Shown: piece by piece, positions 26,044 through 36,000 of the stretch
Numbering within the stretch: the stretch's first letter is position 1
How the letters are laid out: the number at the start of each line of letters is the position of its first letter
Origin: JAMLHH01 sp964653095
GTDB lineage: Bacteria; Bacteroidota; Bacteroidia; Chitinophagales; JADIYW01
Assembly (NCBI GenBank): GCA_964653095.1
Contig: CAZZEH010000005.1
Coordinates: forward strand, 55,240-119,239
Length of the DNA: 64,000 nt
Direction: 5' to 3'
Notes under the pieces: model-generated
The model's database searches: none
Seen by the model: only the letters and a program-made list of their open reading frames with translations
What the model was told of the DNA's origin: nothing
Position numbers and translations under genes: made by a program

Positions 26044-27519
26044 CTAATACGCACGGGCAAACAAGACTCTCTGTGAAGACGGTTTGCCGGTCAAAATGCA
26101 TTTCCCTTCTTCCAAAGGATTATCTAAAGGTATGCACCGGATAGTCGCTTTAGTCAGCTCTTTAATTTTGTCTTCTGTTTCCGAAGTGCCGTCCCAATGG
26201 GCAGATACAAATCCGGTTTTATTTTCTAAAATTTCTGTAAACTCTTCCCAAGTATCTGCACGGGTAGTATGTGTTTCCCTGAAATTCAAAGCTTTTTGAA
26301 ATATATTTTGCTGAATTTCCTCCAAAAGTTTTTCAATAAAACTTTCTAATCCTTCTAAATTCACCGTTTGTTTTTCTCCGGTATCCCGTCTGGCTACTTC
26401 TGCCACACCATTAGCCAAGTCGCGCGGTCCGATAACGACCCGTACAGGGTAACCTTTCATTTCATACTCGGCAAATTTGAAACCGGGTCTTTTCGTTTCA
26501 TCATCATCCGTCTGCACCCGGATTCCCCGTTCTTTCAGCTTTCTGCTGATTTTATCTGCAGTATGTTTTAATGCCCGGGTTTCTTCCTCTTTTTTTGAAA
26601 TAAACGGAATAATCACCACCTGAAAAGGAGCCAGCTTTGGGGGCATTACAAGTCCTTTATCATCAGAATGAGCCATAATCAATGCACCTATCAAACGGGT
26701 GGAAACGCCCCAGGAGGTCGCCCAGACTAATTCCTGTTTCCCCTCTTTGTTCTGAAAAGTGACATCAAAAGCTTTTGCAAAATTTTGTCCCAAAAAGTGC
26801 GATGTGCCTGCCTGAAGAGCTTTGCCGTCCTGCATTAATGCTTCTATGCAATAAGTTTCCACGGCTCCGGCAAAACGTTCACTCGGCGATTTTACTCCGC
26901 GTACAACCGGAATTCCAAGATATTCTTCGGCAAATGTGGCATACACTTCCAACATTTTTTCAGCTTCTTCTATCGCTTCTTCTTTGGTGGCATGGGCAGT
27001 GTGTCCCTCCTGCCATAAAAACTCGGCTGTTCTCAAAAATAATCTTGTCCGCATTTCCCAACGGACTACATTCGCCCACTGATTGACGAGAATAGGCAAA
27101 TCTCTGTACGACTGTATCCAATTTTTATAGGTATTCCAAATGATTGTTTCGGAAGTAGGACGTACGATTAATTCTTCTTCCAGTTTTGCTTCGGGATCTA
27201 CCACTACTCCTCCTTCTGGATCATTCTTTAATCTGTAATGTGTCACCACCGCACATTCTTTGGCAAATCCTTCCACATGATCCGCTTCTTTGCTCAAAAA
27301 GCTCTTGGGAATAAACAACGGAAAATAAGCATTGACATGCCCCGTATCTTTAAACATTTTATCCAATACATCCCTTATATTTTCCCATAGTGCAAATCCG
27401 TACGGTTTGATGACCATACATCCTCTTACCGCAGAATAGTCTGCCAAACCGCCTTTGAGCACCAAATCGTTATACCACTGAGCATAATCCTCACTCCTGC
27501 TTGTTATTTCTTTACTCAT
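26044..27519 (-). CDS. proS: Prolyl-tRNA synthetase (short, archaeal/eukaryal-type)
   Basis: 491 residues, class II synthetase. Motif 2 region WEMRTRLFLRTAEFLWQEGHTAH and motif 3 GWGVSTRLIGALIMAHSDDKGLVMPPKLAP-like region are visible, followed by the anticodon-binding domain (VVIIPF, VRVVIGPRDLANG) and the zinc-like C-terminal domain ending in Tyr. It lacks the editing insertion of the long bacterial type, as is usual in Bacteroidota. ATG at 27519 has a perfect -7 element upstream. Confidence 0.96.
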   Translation of the reverse strand: MSKEITSRSEDYAQWYNDLVLKGGLADYSAVRGCMVIKPYGFALWENIRDVLDKMFKDTGHVNAYFPLFIPKSFLSKEADHVEGFAKECAVVTHYRLKNDPEGGVVVDPEAKLEEELIVRPTSETIIWNTYKNWIQSYRDLPILVNQWANVVRWEMRTRLFLRTAEFLWQEGHTAHATKEEAIEEAEKMLEVYATFAEEYLGIPVVRGVKSPSERFAGAVETYCIEALMQDGKALQAGTSHFLGQNFAKAFDVTFQNKEGKQELVWATSWGVSTRLIGALIMAHSDDKGLVMPPKLAPFQVVIIPFISKKEEETRALKHTADKISRKLKERGIRVQTDDDETKRPGFKFAEYEMKGYPVRVVIGPRDLANGVAEVARRDTGEKQTVNLEGLESFIEKLLEEIQQNIFQKALNFRETHTTRADTWEEFTEILENKTGFVSAHWDGTSETEDKIKELTKATIRCIPLDNPLEEGKCILTGKPSSQRVLFARAY

Positions 27520-27578
27520 TTTAAAGTTGGTATGTTTTTTGAAACTTAGAAAAGTGTAATTTTATTGATTACAAAGTG

Positions 27579-27586
27579 CAAAGATA
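27579..27586 (-). promoter_or_regulatory. -7 element (TATCTTTG) for proS
   Basis: Minus-strand TATCTTTG matches the Bacteroidota -7 consensus exactly, about 60 bases before the proS ATG. No TTG at the usual spacing. Confidence 0.5.
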
Positions 27587-27628
27587 AAATTAAATTATCC
27601 TTCACTTGAGTTTTATAAAAGCGAAGCT

Positions 27629-28792
27629 ATGAAAAAGTTATTATTGCTGACAGGTTTAAGTACAATCCTTCTTGCAAATTGCAGTTCAGGCAAGCGTTTG
27701 GGCTATACACATTTTGATGATGTGTATAATCCGAGACCGACTTATTCAGAGGACAAAAGAACAACTCCTACTTCTTACAACAATTCATACAGTCCTCAGA
27801 CATCTTATTCACAGGAATTTGCCGACAATCAAAATTACAGCTATCAGGATGATGAGCAGCCTGAAGCCTATGGCAACTATACAGAAAGAATCAGAAGATT
27901 TCATAGCGGAAGTTCAGGTTTTGACTATTACAGTCCATATTATACAGGATTCAATGACGGATTTAATTACGGAATCGGTATAGGAACGGGTATAGGGTAT
28001 TCGACATTTGGCAGATGGGGTACTCCTCTGTGGAGTCCGTATTACAGTTCTTCATTCTATTTCGGGTGGGGGCGCCCTTCCTGGAGTATAGGTTTTGGAA
28101 CCTGGTACACACCTTCATATTTTAATCCGTTTTACTCACCATACTCCTACGGCTGGTCTGACCCTTGGTACAGATATGGTTACGGATATTATGGCGGTTG
28201 GGGATATCCGTCATACTGGGGCGGACACAGTATTTTCAGAAATGATTATACTTTTAGGAAAAGCAACCTTTATTACGGCCCGAGAGCAGGAAGCTACGGC
28301 AACCAGATTTACAATGGACCGAGAATAGATAATTTAGGGGGTAAAAACAATACCGGAAGAGGTTCTGACTACGGAGTTATCGGAGGCAGTCCAAACAGTG
28401 GCAGCGGTATTATGAGATACACTCCAAAAAATAATTCGGGTACTAATAAAGCAGTGCCTTCTTCTATTTCACCTGTTACTACACCAAAAGCCCCTGTCCA
28501 AAAGCAGGAAAAGAATACTAATAAGATTATGCCGGAAAGGTATCAGCAACCTTCCAAATCAAATAATAAAGTTGGTTCGCCCGGAACATCAGGCGGCGGT
28601 AAAAAGAATGCCGTAACTCCACAGAAAGATATTCCTTCAAGGTATAATTCGCCTAATAATAACTCAATTTTTGAGAGAAAAGCTCCTGATAATTCGCCGG
28701 GCAGAATCGGAGGCGGAAACAATTTCTCGGGCGGAAGTAAAGGTAATACCGGTGGAAGAAGTGGTGGCTCCATGAACAGAACCAACAAATAA
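27629..28792 (+). CDS. Tyr/Gly/Ser-rich lipoprotein of low complexity
   Basis: 387 residues: lipoprotein signal (lipobox LLANC, Cys19), then a tyrosine-rich disordered segment (30-90). Residues 105-205 are extremely aromatic and glycine-rich (FGWGRPSWSIGFGTWYTP, YRYGYGYYGGWGYPSYWGG). The tail (220-387) is Asn/Ser/Gly/Pro-rich and ends in a Gly-rich stretch. No family is recognised. It is followed after 35 bases by the FadL-like gene on the same strand, which suggests an outer-membrane location. Composition suggests a surface or structural role (inference). Confidence 0.7.
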   Translation: MKKLLLLTGLSTILLANCSSGKRLGYTHFDDVYNPRPTYSEDKRTTPTSYNNSYSPQTSYSQEFADNQNYSYQDDEQPEAYGNYTERIRRFHSGSSGFDYYSPYYTGFNDGFNYGIGIGTGIGYSTFGRWGTPLWSPYYSSSFYFGWGRPSWSIGFGTWYTPSYFNPFYSPYSYGWSDPWYRYGYGYYGGWGYPSYWGGHSIFRNDYTFRKSNLYYGPRAGSYGNQIYNGPRIDNLGGKNNTGRGSDYGVIGGSPNSGSGIMRYTPKNNSGTNKAVPSSISPVTTPKAPVQKQEKNTNKIMPERYQQPSKSNNKVGSPGTSGGGKKNAVTPQKDIPSRYNSPNNNSIFERKAPDNSPGRIGGGNNFSGGSKGNTGGRSGGSMNRTNK

Positions 28793-28827
28793 ATCGTACA
28801 AATCAAGTTATCTTATAACACAATAGA

Positions 28828-30312
28828 ATGAGGTATATCGTTTCAATTATTTTAATCCTGTTTTTAGGTTCTTATGCTCATGCACAAAGCGAGGTGGATG
28901 CATTGAGATACAGCCTGACCAATCCCACAGGAAGCGCCCGGTCATCAGCCCTTGGAAATGCCATGACAGCTATCGGCGGTGAGATATCCGTTTTAAATTC
29001 AAATCCTGCCGGACTGGGTCAGATGGGAGTTTCGGAGTTTAATCTTTCTGCAGGTTTTAATATTACTAACAGCAATAGTACATATTTGGGTATTCAGACC
29101 ACTTCTCAGAAAACGGCTTTTCAGATTAATAATTTTGGACTTGCCTATGTTCCAAAAAGAAATTTTAAGAGTATTAAAAATATTACAATTGCCGGGTCTT
29201 ACCAGAGATTAAACAGCTATAATTATGAGATAAAAGCTATTGGTGAAAATCATACAAGTTCCTACAGTGATATTTTTGCTCAGGAGTTAAACCGAAACGG
29301 TGCAGACAGTGCCAGTGCAATGAGTGATTATATGTTTGGGTCGAGCTTGGCTTTTGAGGCAGGAATCATAGGCATGACAGATGAAAATTTCTTTTTCTCT
29401 TATATTAATCTGCCTATTACTCAAAAGTATAACATAAAGAGAAAAGGAAGCCACGGAGAGTATTCATTGGGAGCCGGAATTGCAGTGAATGATCAATTGA
29501 TGGTAGGAGTCAGTCTGGGAATACCTACGGTTAATTTTGAAGAAAGCTTTCACGTACTCGAATCTGATGAACAGGATGTAACACCCGAACTGATTTATTG
29601 GGACAAAGAAGATAAGTACAGAACAGAGGGTAGCGGAATAAATGCCAAGTTCGGGGTTCTGTACACTCCAACTGCAAATATCAGACTGGGAGCTTCTTTT
29701 ACTACTCCTACCCGATATACCATGAAAGATATTTACCGCACTGTACTTCGGGCAGATTATGAAGATTATACTATAGATAATTTCGGTAATCCGTCGGAAG
29801 GATATTTTAATTATAAAATTACCACACCTTTGAAAGTGAATGTCGGAGGAGCGTTTGTGGACTCCCGTTGGGGACTGATAAGTGCAGAATATGAATTTTC
29901 CAATCCGGGAAAAAGTAAATACATCTTTAACGATTACTATGACCTGACCTCCTTCCAATCCAGGCTAAATGAAAAAATCAGAGCCGGATATAAAGCATAC
30001 CATACCGCGAGAATAGGAATGGAAGGTGTTATAGCGAATGATTTCAGACTGAGATTAGGTTATCAGTACCGCACTTCACCGTTTGCAGAACAGGAATCTC
30101 TCAGCCAATTTGCCAAAAATTCCATCATGACTTTTTCGGGTGGATTTGGATACAGAGGCAAGAGTTTTTATACCGATTTCACCTATTCACACAGTTTGTC
30201 TGATGAGTTATTGATTCCTTATTCTGTTTCCTCTCCGGTATCGGATGCTCCCACTCTGACATCAAAATACGGCAGAGCCAATGTCATTTTTACCTTAGGT
30301 TTTAAGTTTTAA
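28828..30312 (+). CDS. FadL/OMPP1-like outer-membrane channel
   Basis: 494 residues with signal peptide about 1-19 (YAHAQS). The mature N-terminus has the OMPP1/TodX pattern ALRYSLTNPTGSARSSALGNAMTAIGG ... NPAGLGQMG, followed by alternating beta strands and a terminal Phe (FTLGFKF), as for a barrel inserted by Bam. The family takes up hydrophobic compounds; the ligand here is unknown. Probably cotranscribed with the lipoprotein before it. Confidence 0.85.
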   Translation: MRYIVSIILILFLGSYAHAQSEVDALRYSLTNPTGSARSSALGNAMTAIGGEISVLNSNPAGLGQMGVSEFNLSAGFNITNSNSTYLGIQTTSQKTAFQINNFGLAYVPKRNFKSIKNITIAGSYQRLNSYNYEIKAIGENHTSSYSDIFAQELNRNGADSASAMSDYMFGSSLAFEAGIIGMTDENFFFSYINLPITQKYNIKRKGSHGEYSLGAGIAVNDQLMVGVSLGIPTVNFEESFHVLESDEQDVTPELIYWDKEDKYRTEGSGINAKFGVLYTPTANIRLGASFTTPTRYTMKDIYRTVLRADYEDYTIDNFGNPSEGYFNYKITTPLKVNVGGAFVDSRWGLISAEYEFSNPGKSKYIFNDYYDLTSFQSRLNEKIRAGYKAYHTARIGMEGVIANDFRLRLGYQYRTSPFAEQESLSQFAKNSIMTFSGGFGYRGKSFYTDFTYSHSLSDELLIPYSVSSPVSDAPTLTSKYGRANVIFTLGFKF

Positions 30313-30317
30313 TAAAA

Positions 30318-30345
30318 AAATATACTGCTCTAAAGTAGTATATTT
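30318..30345. terminator. Hairpin between the porin gene and meaB
   Basis: 9-bp arms AAATATACT / AGTATATTT around a 10-base loop, 5 bases after the porin stop and 5 bases before the meaB ATG. The T run is short, so it may be a weak terminator or an mRNA-stabilising or start-occluding hairpin. Confidence 0.4.
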
Positions 30346-30350
30346 AACCT

Positions 30351-31388
30351 ATGGACAGTCAAAGCAGGAGTCAGCAGGCTGCTCTCAAACGTTTGAAGAT
30401 TGGGCACTTGTCTGTAAACAGCTTATGGGAAGGAATTCTCAAAAAAGACAAAGTAGCTTTAGGTCAGGCTGTTTCCCTTATAGAAAGCAACTCTCCAAAA
30501 CATCGCAAAATCGCCGAAGAACTTATCCAAAAGGCTATTCAGTACAATAAAAATTTAAGCTTTAAGATCGGAGTGACCGGAGTTCCCGGCGTGGGGAAAA
30601 GCACTTTTATCAATGTTTACACCGACATGCTTATCCGACAAAACCATTCGGTTGCTATTCTAACAGTAGATCCCTCCAGCCAGCAGTCCGGGGGGAGCAT
30701 TCTCGGAGATAAAACAAGGATGAAAGATATTCATTCCCTTCCCAATGTCTTTATACGTCCAAGTCCTTCCGGCAAACAGCTTGGCGGAGTCGCCAATAAA
30801 ACCCGAGAAGTCATTTTACTGTGTGAAGCCGCAGGTTTTGACAGGATTTTAGTAGAAACTGTCGGAGTCGGTCAATCTGAAATTTCTGTTGCGGACATGA
30901 CCGATTTATTTTTACTCCTAATGTTGCCCGGAGCCGGAGACGAACTACAGGGAATCAAACGGGGTATCATGGAACTCGCAGATATTCTGATTGTACACAA
31001 AGCAGACGGAGACAATGCACTCAAAGCCAAAACCGCATCTATAGAGTATAAAAGAGCATTAAAAATGTTTCCGCCTTCTGACAGTTCCTGGACTCCGGTC
31101 GTACTGACAGCTTCATCCGAACCAGTATCGGGATTAGAAGAAGTACACCATCAGATAGAAGCTTATTTCAAACATACAATCGCCAACGGATATCTTTTAG
31201 TCAATAGGGAAAAACAGCAGGATATTTGGTTTCACGAATGCTTGGAAAATGAATTTTTTCAGTTTGTTCAAACTCAAACCGGGGACCTGTATCAAAAACT
31301 TTTACAGGATATACGGGAGCAAAAAATCACCCCTCAGACAGCCGCACGAAAAGTTATAGAAAGTATTTACTTACATGACAAGAAATAA
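30351..31388 (+). CDS. meaB: Methylmalonyl-CoA mutase-associated GTPase MeaB (ArgK family)
   Basis: 345 residues, SIMIBI-class G protein that protects and reloads the B12-dependent methylmalonyl-CoA mutase. Walker A GVPGVGKST (near 75-83), switch regions TVDPSSQQSGGSILGDKTRM and ETVGVGQSE, and NKxD-like HKADGDN. The C-terminal dimerisation helices are intact. The mutase genes are not in this window. Overlaps trmN6 by 14 bases. Confidence 0.95.
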   Translation: MDSQSRSQQAALKRLKIGHLSVNSLWEGILKKDKVALGQAVSLIESNSPKHRKIAEELIQKAIQYNKNLSFKIGVTGVPGVGKSTFINVYTDMLIRQNHSVAILTVDPSSQQSGGSILGDKTRMKDIHSLPNVFIRPSPSGKQLGGVANKTREVILLCEAAGFDRILVETVGVGQSEISVADMTDLFLLLMLPGAGDELQGIKRGIMELADILIVHKADGDNALKAKTASIEYKRALKMFPPSDSSWTPVVLTASSEPVSGLEEVHHQIEAYFKHTIANGYLLVNREKQQDIWFHECLENEFFQFVQTQTGDLYQKLLQDIREQKITPQTAARKVIESIYLHDKK

Positions 31389-32094
31389 GTCCACTTTCCG
31401 ATTTAAACAATTTAACGTCAGGCACCAAAACTCCATCATGAAAGTAGGCACAGACGGCGTATTGCTCGGGGCTTGGGTCGCTCAAGATTATTCCCCTGCA
31501 AATATCTTAGATGTAGGTACCGGGTCCGGACTGATGGCTCTGATGCTGGCGCAACGATTTCGAAACATTCCAATTACGGGAATAGATATTCACAAAGAAT
31601 CTGTTTCCGACGCAGTGTATAATCGGGCTCATCTTCCTTTTGACCATCTACTGACTTTTGAAGAAAAAGATTTCTTGGAATACACGCCTGCATCCACACT
31701 TGACCTGATAGTGAGCAATCCTCCCTACTTTGCCTCTTCACTGCTGTCAGATAAAAAAGAAAAAAATACCGCCAGACATCAACTAAAACTGACCGCAGAA
31801 AGTTTTCTGAAAAAGGCCGTTCAAATTTTAAACAAAAGCGGAAAGATTGCCTTAATACTTCCTGCTCACGAAATGGAAAAAGCCACTAAGACAGCCGAAA
31901 TAAATGGATTGTTTTTGGAAAAGACATGTGAAATCAGCAGCTTTAAAGAAAGTCCTGTAATCCGTATAATGGCTGAGTTCTCATTTCGGAAAGCAAAAGA
32001 TATCCGAAAAGAGAAATTGTTTATTTATGATTCAGAAAAAGAATATTCTGATAAATACCGGACGCTGACCAAAGAGTTTTATTTGAATTTTTGA
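31375..32094 (+). CDS. trmN6: tRNA1(Val) adenine(37)-N6 methyltransferase family protein
   Basis: 239 residues with a Rossmann SAM-binding core: motif I ILDVGTGSGLMALMLA (near 45) and the N6-adenine signature SNPPYF near 114. The opening FRFKQFNVRHQNSIMKVGTDGVLLGAW is typical of the YfiC/TrmN6 family, which methylates A37 of tRNA1(Val). It starts within the end of meaB and ends on the start of the next gene (TGATG), so three genes are translationally linked. Confidence 0.9.
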   Translation: MTRNKSTFRFKQFNVRHQNSIMKVGTDGVLLGAWVAQDYSPANILDVGTGSGLMALMLAQRFRNIPITGIDIHKESVSDAVYNRAHLPFDHLLTFEEKDFLEYTPASTLDLIVSNPPYFASSLLSDKKEKNTARHQLKLTAESFLKKAVQILNKSGKIALILPAHEMEKATKTAEINGLFLEKTCEISSFKESPVIRIMAEFSFRKAKDIRKEKLFIYDSEKEYSDKYRTLTKEFYLNF

Positions 32095-32966
32095 TGCTAA
32101 TGAAACACTTTTCAAAATATCTGTTACGAAATTTACTTTTGATTCTTATCATAGTACTGCCTTTCAGCGGTTCCGCACAAAATAATACGATTTCTATAGT
32201 ATCCTGGAACTTACAGACTTTCGGGAAAACAAAGTCTGATTCCATCATCAACTTTATGGCGGAAACAGTTAAAGATTTTGACATCGTAGCCGTGCAGGAG
32301 GTGGTAGGGAAATCTTCGGGCGGTGTCAAAGCCGTGGATCGTCTCAGAAGTCAGCTAAGAGAAAACTGCTCAAAATGTGACTGGAAATATGTAGCCAGCG
32401 GCAGAACTACCGGCAATCCCCTTCAGTCCGAGCGCTATGCCTTCTTTTGGAAAGGTGACCGAATTAAAATTGTGGGCAATCCATGGTTGGAAAACAATTT
32501 CGCAGAACAAATAGAACGAGAACCCTACATGGCCAAATTCGCATCAGGAAAAGATACTTTCACATTGGTTAATTTTCATGCTATTCCGAGAAGTAAACAA
32601 CCGGAACAGGAAATCAAATATTTTAAGTACTATCCTGCTATCTATCACGGTCACAATTTGATTTTTCTGGGCGATTTCAATCTGCCGCAAACCCATAATG
32701 TCTTCAATCCTCTGAAAAAAATGGGTTACAAACCTGTACTGAAAAATCAGAAAACCACCTTGAAAATGAAACCCAAAAACGGTGAGTATTTAGCTTCTGA
32801 GTTAGACAATATCTTTTATCATTCTGACAGCATACAGGTCGTAAAATCAGGTATTATTCCTTTCTATCAGGCTTTTCCCGATTTAGTTGCTGCCCGTAAA
32901 ATCTCAGACCACGTACCTGTATATTTTATCCTTAGAATGAAAGAGAAGAAAAAGAAAAGGAGGTGA
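32094..32966 (+). CDS. Secreted endonuclease/exonuclease/phosphatase-fold protein
   Basis: About 290 residues, with signal peptide about 1-28 (FSGSAQ). DNase I-like fold motifs: ISIVSWNLQTFG, the metal-binding VAVQEVV, LVNFHAIP, the GDFNLP motif and the terminal ISDHVPVYF with the catalytic DH. The ATG at 32094 shares its first base with the stop of trmN6; another ATG lies at 32100. It may degrade extracellular DNA or phosphoesters. The gene ends with KKKKRR and the bases AAGGAGGTGAT overlap its stop. Confidence 0.83.
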   Translation: MLMKHFSKYLLRNLLLILIIVLPFSGSAQNNTISIVSWNLQTFGKTKSDSIINFMAETVKDFDIVAVQEVVGKSSGGVKAVDRLRSQLRENCSKCDWKYVASGRTTGNPLQSERYAFFWKGDRIKIVGNPWLENNFAEQIEREPYMAKFASGKDTFTLVNFHAIPRSKQPEQEIKYFKYYPAIYHGHNLIFLGDFNLPQTHNVFNPLKKMGYKPVLKNQKTTLKMKPKNGEYLASELDNIFYHSDSIQVVKSGIIPFYQAFPDLVAARKISDHVPVYFILRMKEKKKKRR

Positions 32967-33078
32967 TAGAAATTACCGTATAAATATTTCTTTACTTTAT
33001 CTGTCATTTACACCATAAGAATTAGAATCCTTCTATCTTAAAATCTTATATTAACATCTTGAAAAACAATCGCTATAG

Positions 33079-36000
33079 ATGAATCTGAAAGTATTGAAAC
33101 CAAGAAAATCGCTCAATAAAGCCTTTTTAAAAGTGAAGCCAAGCAGGTGTGAGATAGAAGATTTCAAAACTCACCTTGTTACTTTGCTTGACAGAATCAA
33201 TCATCAGGAAAGCGAAGAATTTCATAAAAATCTTGTAATAGAGTTTTTGAAAAAGACCTATTACGACCCTAATCATTATATCAATACCAAAGGGCGAAAC
33301 GACCTAGTCATTCACAATGGCAAAAATGCTCAAACATCTGTCGGAGTTATTATAGAAGCCAAAAGTCCGGTCAATAAATCTGAAATGCTCAGCATTCAAA
33401 AAATAAATGTCAAAGCTTTTCAAGAACTTATTCTATACTACTTAAGGGAAAGAGTTACACATAAAAATCTTAACATAAAGCATTTAGTAGCAACCAATAT
33501 CAATGAGTGGTTCGTTTTTGATGTCACTCTGTTTGAAAGACTCTTCGCTCAAAACAAAAACTTCGTACAACAATTTATTGATTTTGAAAACGGAAGACTG
33601 GCAGACACAAGAACAGATTTCTTTTATAAACAAGTAGCAGAACCTTATATCGAAAACATCAGCAGTGAAATTGAATTCACTTATTTTAATATTCAGGACT
33701 ACCATACTCCACTCCGTAATACAGATAAGAAAGACGACCACAAACTAATTGCTCTTTATAAGATTTTATCACCTGAGCATCTTCTAAAACTTCCCTTTAC
33801 CAACGATAGTAATAGTCTGGATAAAAGATTTTACAGCGAGTTACTGCATATTATTGGTTTGGCGGAAACAAAAGAAGGCAGTAAAAAACTGATAGGCAGA
33901 AGTAAGGAAGGACAACGCCATACCGGAACTCTGATAGAAGATGCTATTATACAATTAGACAGTCTGGATAAGTTAAGTCGAATCGACAAACCGGGAAAGT
34001 ATGGTGATACACAACAGGAAAGATTATTTAATCTCGCTTTAGAATTGACCATTACCTGGGTAAACAGAATACTGTTTTTAAAACTATTAGAAGCGCAATT
34101 AATCAGCTATCACAAAGGCGATAAATCACACGCATTTCTAAACAGTGATACTCTTAAAAATTATGACGATTTAAACAGTCTGTTTTTTCAGGTACTCGCC
34201 CGCAAGCAGGACGAAAGAAATGAAGATGTAAGGACTGCTTTTAAGAAAGTGCCCTATTTGAATTCATCACTGTTCGAGCCGTCAAACACAGAACAACAGA
34301 CACTTTTTGTCAGCAACCTTAGGGATGAAAAGACTATTCCGATATACTCGCAGACTGTGCTAAAAGATTTAGAAGGCAAAAAACGAAGTGGAGAAATGGT
34401 TACGCTCGAATATCTTTTTGCTTTTTTGGATGCTTATGATTTCAGCAGTGAAGGTTCTGAAGAAATTCAAGAAGACAACAAAACACTTATCAATGCTTCT
34501 GTACTCGGTCTGATATTTGAAAAAATAAACGGCTACAAAGACGGTTCTTTCTTTACACCCGGTTTTGTGACGATGTATATGTGTCGCGAAACCATCAGAA
34601 AATCGGTCATTCAAAAGTTTAATGAAGTAAAAGCGTGGAACTGCAAAAACTTAGATGAGCTGTATGATAAAATAGAAGACCGTGACGAAGCCAACGATAT
34701 TGTAAACAGTATTAAAGTTTGTGACCTTGCTGTTGGCTCCGGGCACTTTCTGGTTTCGGCACTCAATGAGGTAATTGCTGTCAAAAATGATTTAAAAATC
34801 TTACAGGATAAAGAAGGCAGAAGGCTTAAAGAATATCAGATTGAAGTCATCAATGATGAGCTTGTTGTAACTGATGAAGATGGAGAATTCTTTGAATATC
34901 ATCCGGGAAGTCCCGAAAAACAACGAGTACAAGAAACCCTGTTTAACGAGAAGCAAACCATAATTGAAAACTGTCTTTTCGGAGTCGATATCAATCCTAA
35001 TTCAGTTAAAATCTGTCGCCTCAGATTATGGATTGAACTGTTAAAAAACGCCTATTACAAAACTGACACATCAGAATTGGAAACCCTGCCTAATATTGAT
35101 ATCAATATCAAATGTGGCAACTCTCTCGTGAGTCGTTTTGATTTAGACACAGACCTCAAACAGGCATTAAAAAAGAGCAAGTGGACTATTGACAGCTATC
35201 GTATTGCAGTAGAAACATACAGAAGTGCCACCAATAAAGAGCAAAAACGAGAAATGGAACGCTTAATTTCTGATATCAAATCAGGTTTCAGAAGCGAAAT
35301 ATCAAAAAATGATCCTAAAGTAAAGAAGCTCTATAATCTCAATGGTGAAATCACCAAACTTTCTACTCAACAAAGTCTTTTTGAAATGAGTGAAAACCAA
35401 AAAACAGAATGGAATAAGAAAATATCCAAACTGTTAGCAGAAAGCAAAAAACTGGAAGCTGAAATCGAAGAAATTAAAGCCAATAAAATATTCGAAAATG
35501 CCTTTGAATGGCGCTTTGAATTTCCGGAAGTACTGAATGATGACGGCGACTTTGTGGGCTTTGATATGATAATTGGAAACCCTCCCTATTTTTCAATGTC
35601 CAAAATCAAAGAACAGAGTTCTTACTTTGAAAGTGCAGGATATACTACCTACTCCAAAACAACTGATATTTATTGTCTGTTTTATGAATTGGGAATTAAG
35701 ATTTTAAAAGAAAACGGACATCTGACATTCATCACTTCAAATTCGTGGTTAAGGACTCAATACGGAGAGCTTTTACGTTCCTTTTTGGTGAACAACACAA
35801 ATCCATTACAGCTTATAAATATTGAAGACGCTCAAATCTTTGAAGATGCGACAGTAGAGTCTTCTATCATAGAAATTGAAAAAGCAGAGTGGAAATCGCA
35901 ACTGAAAGCGGTTTCATTAAAATCAGACTTCAACTTGGGACAATCTCTTAAAGAGTATTTCGAAAATAATTATACAGTCATAACCACTCTGCCAAAAACA

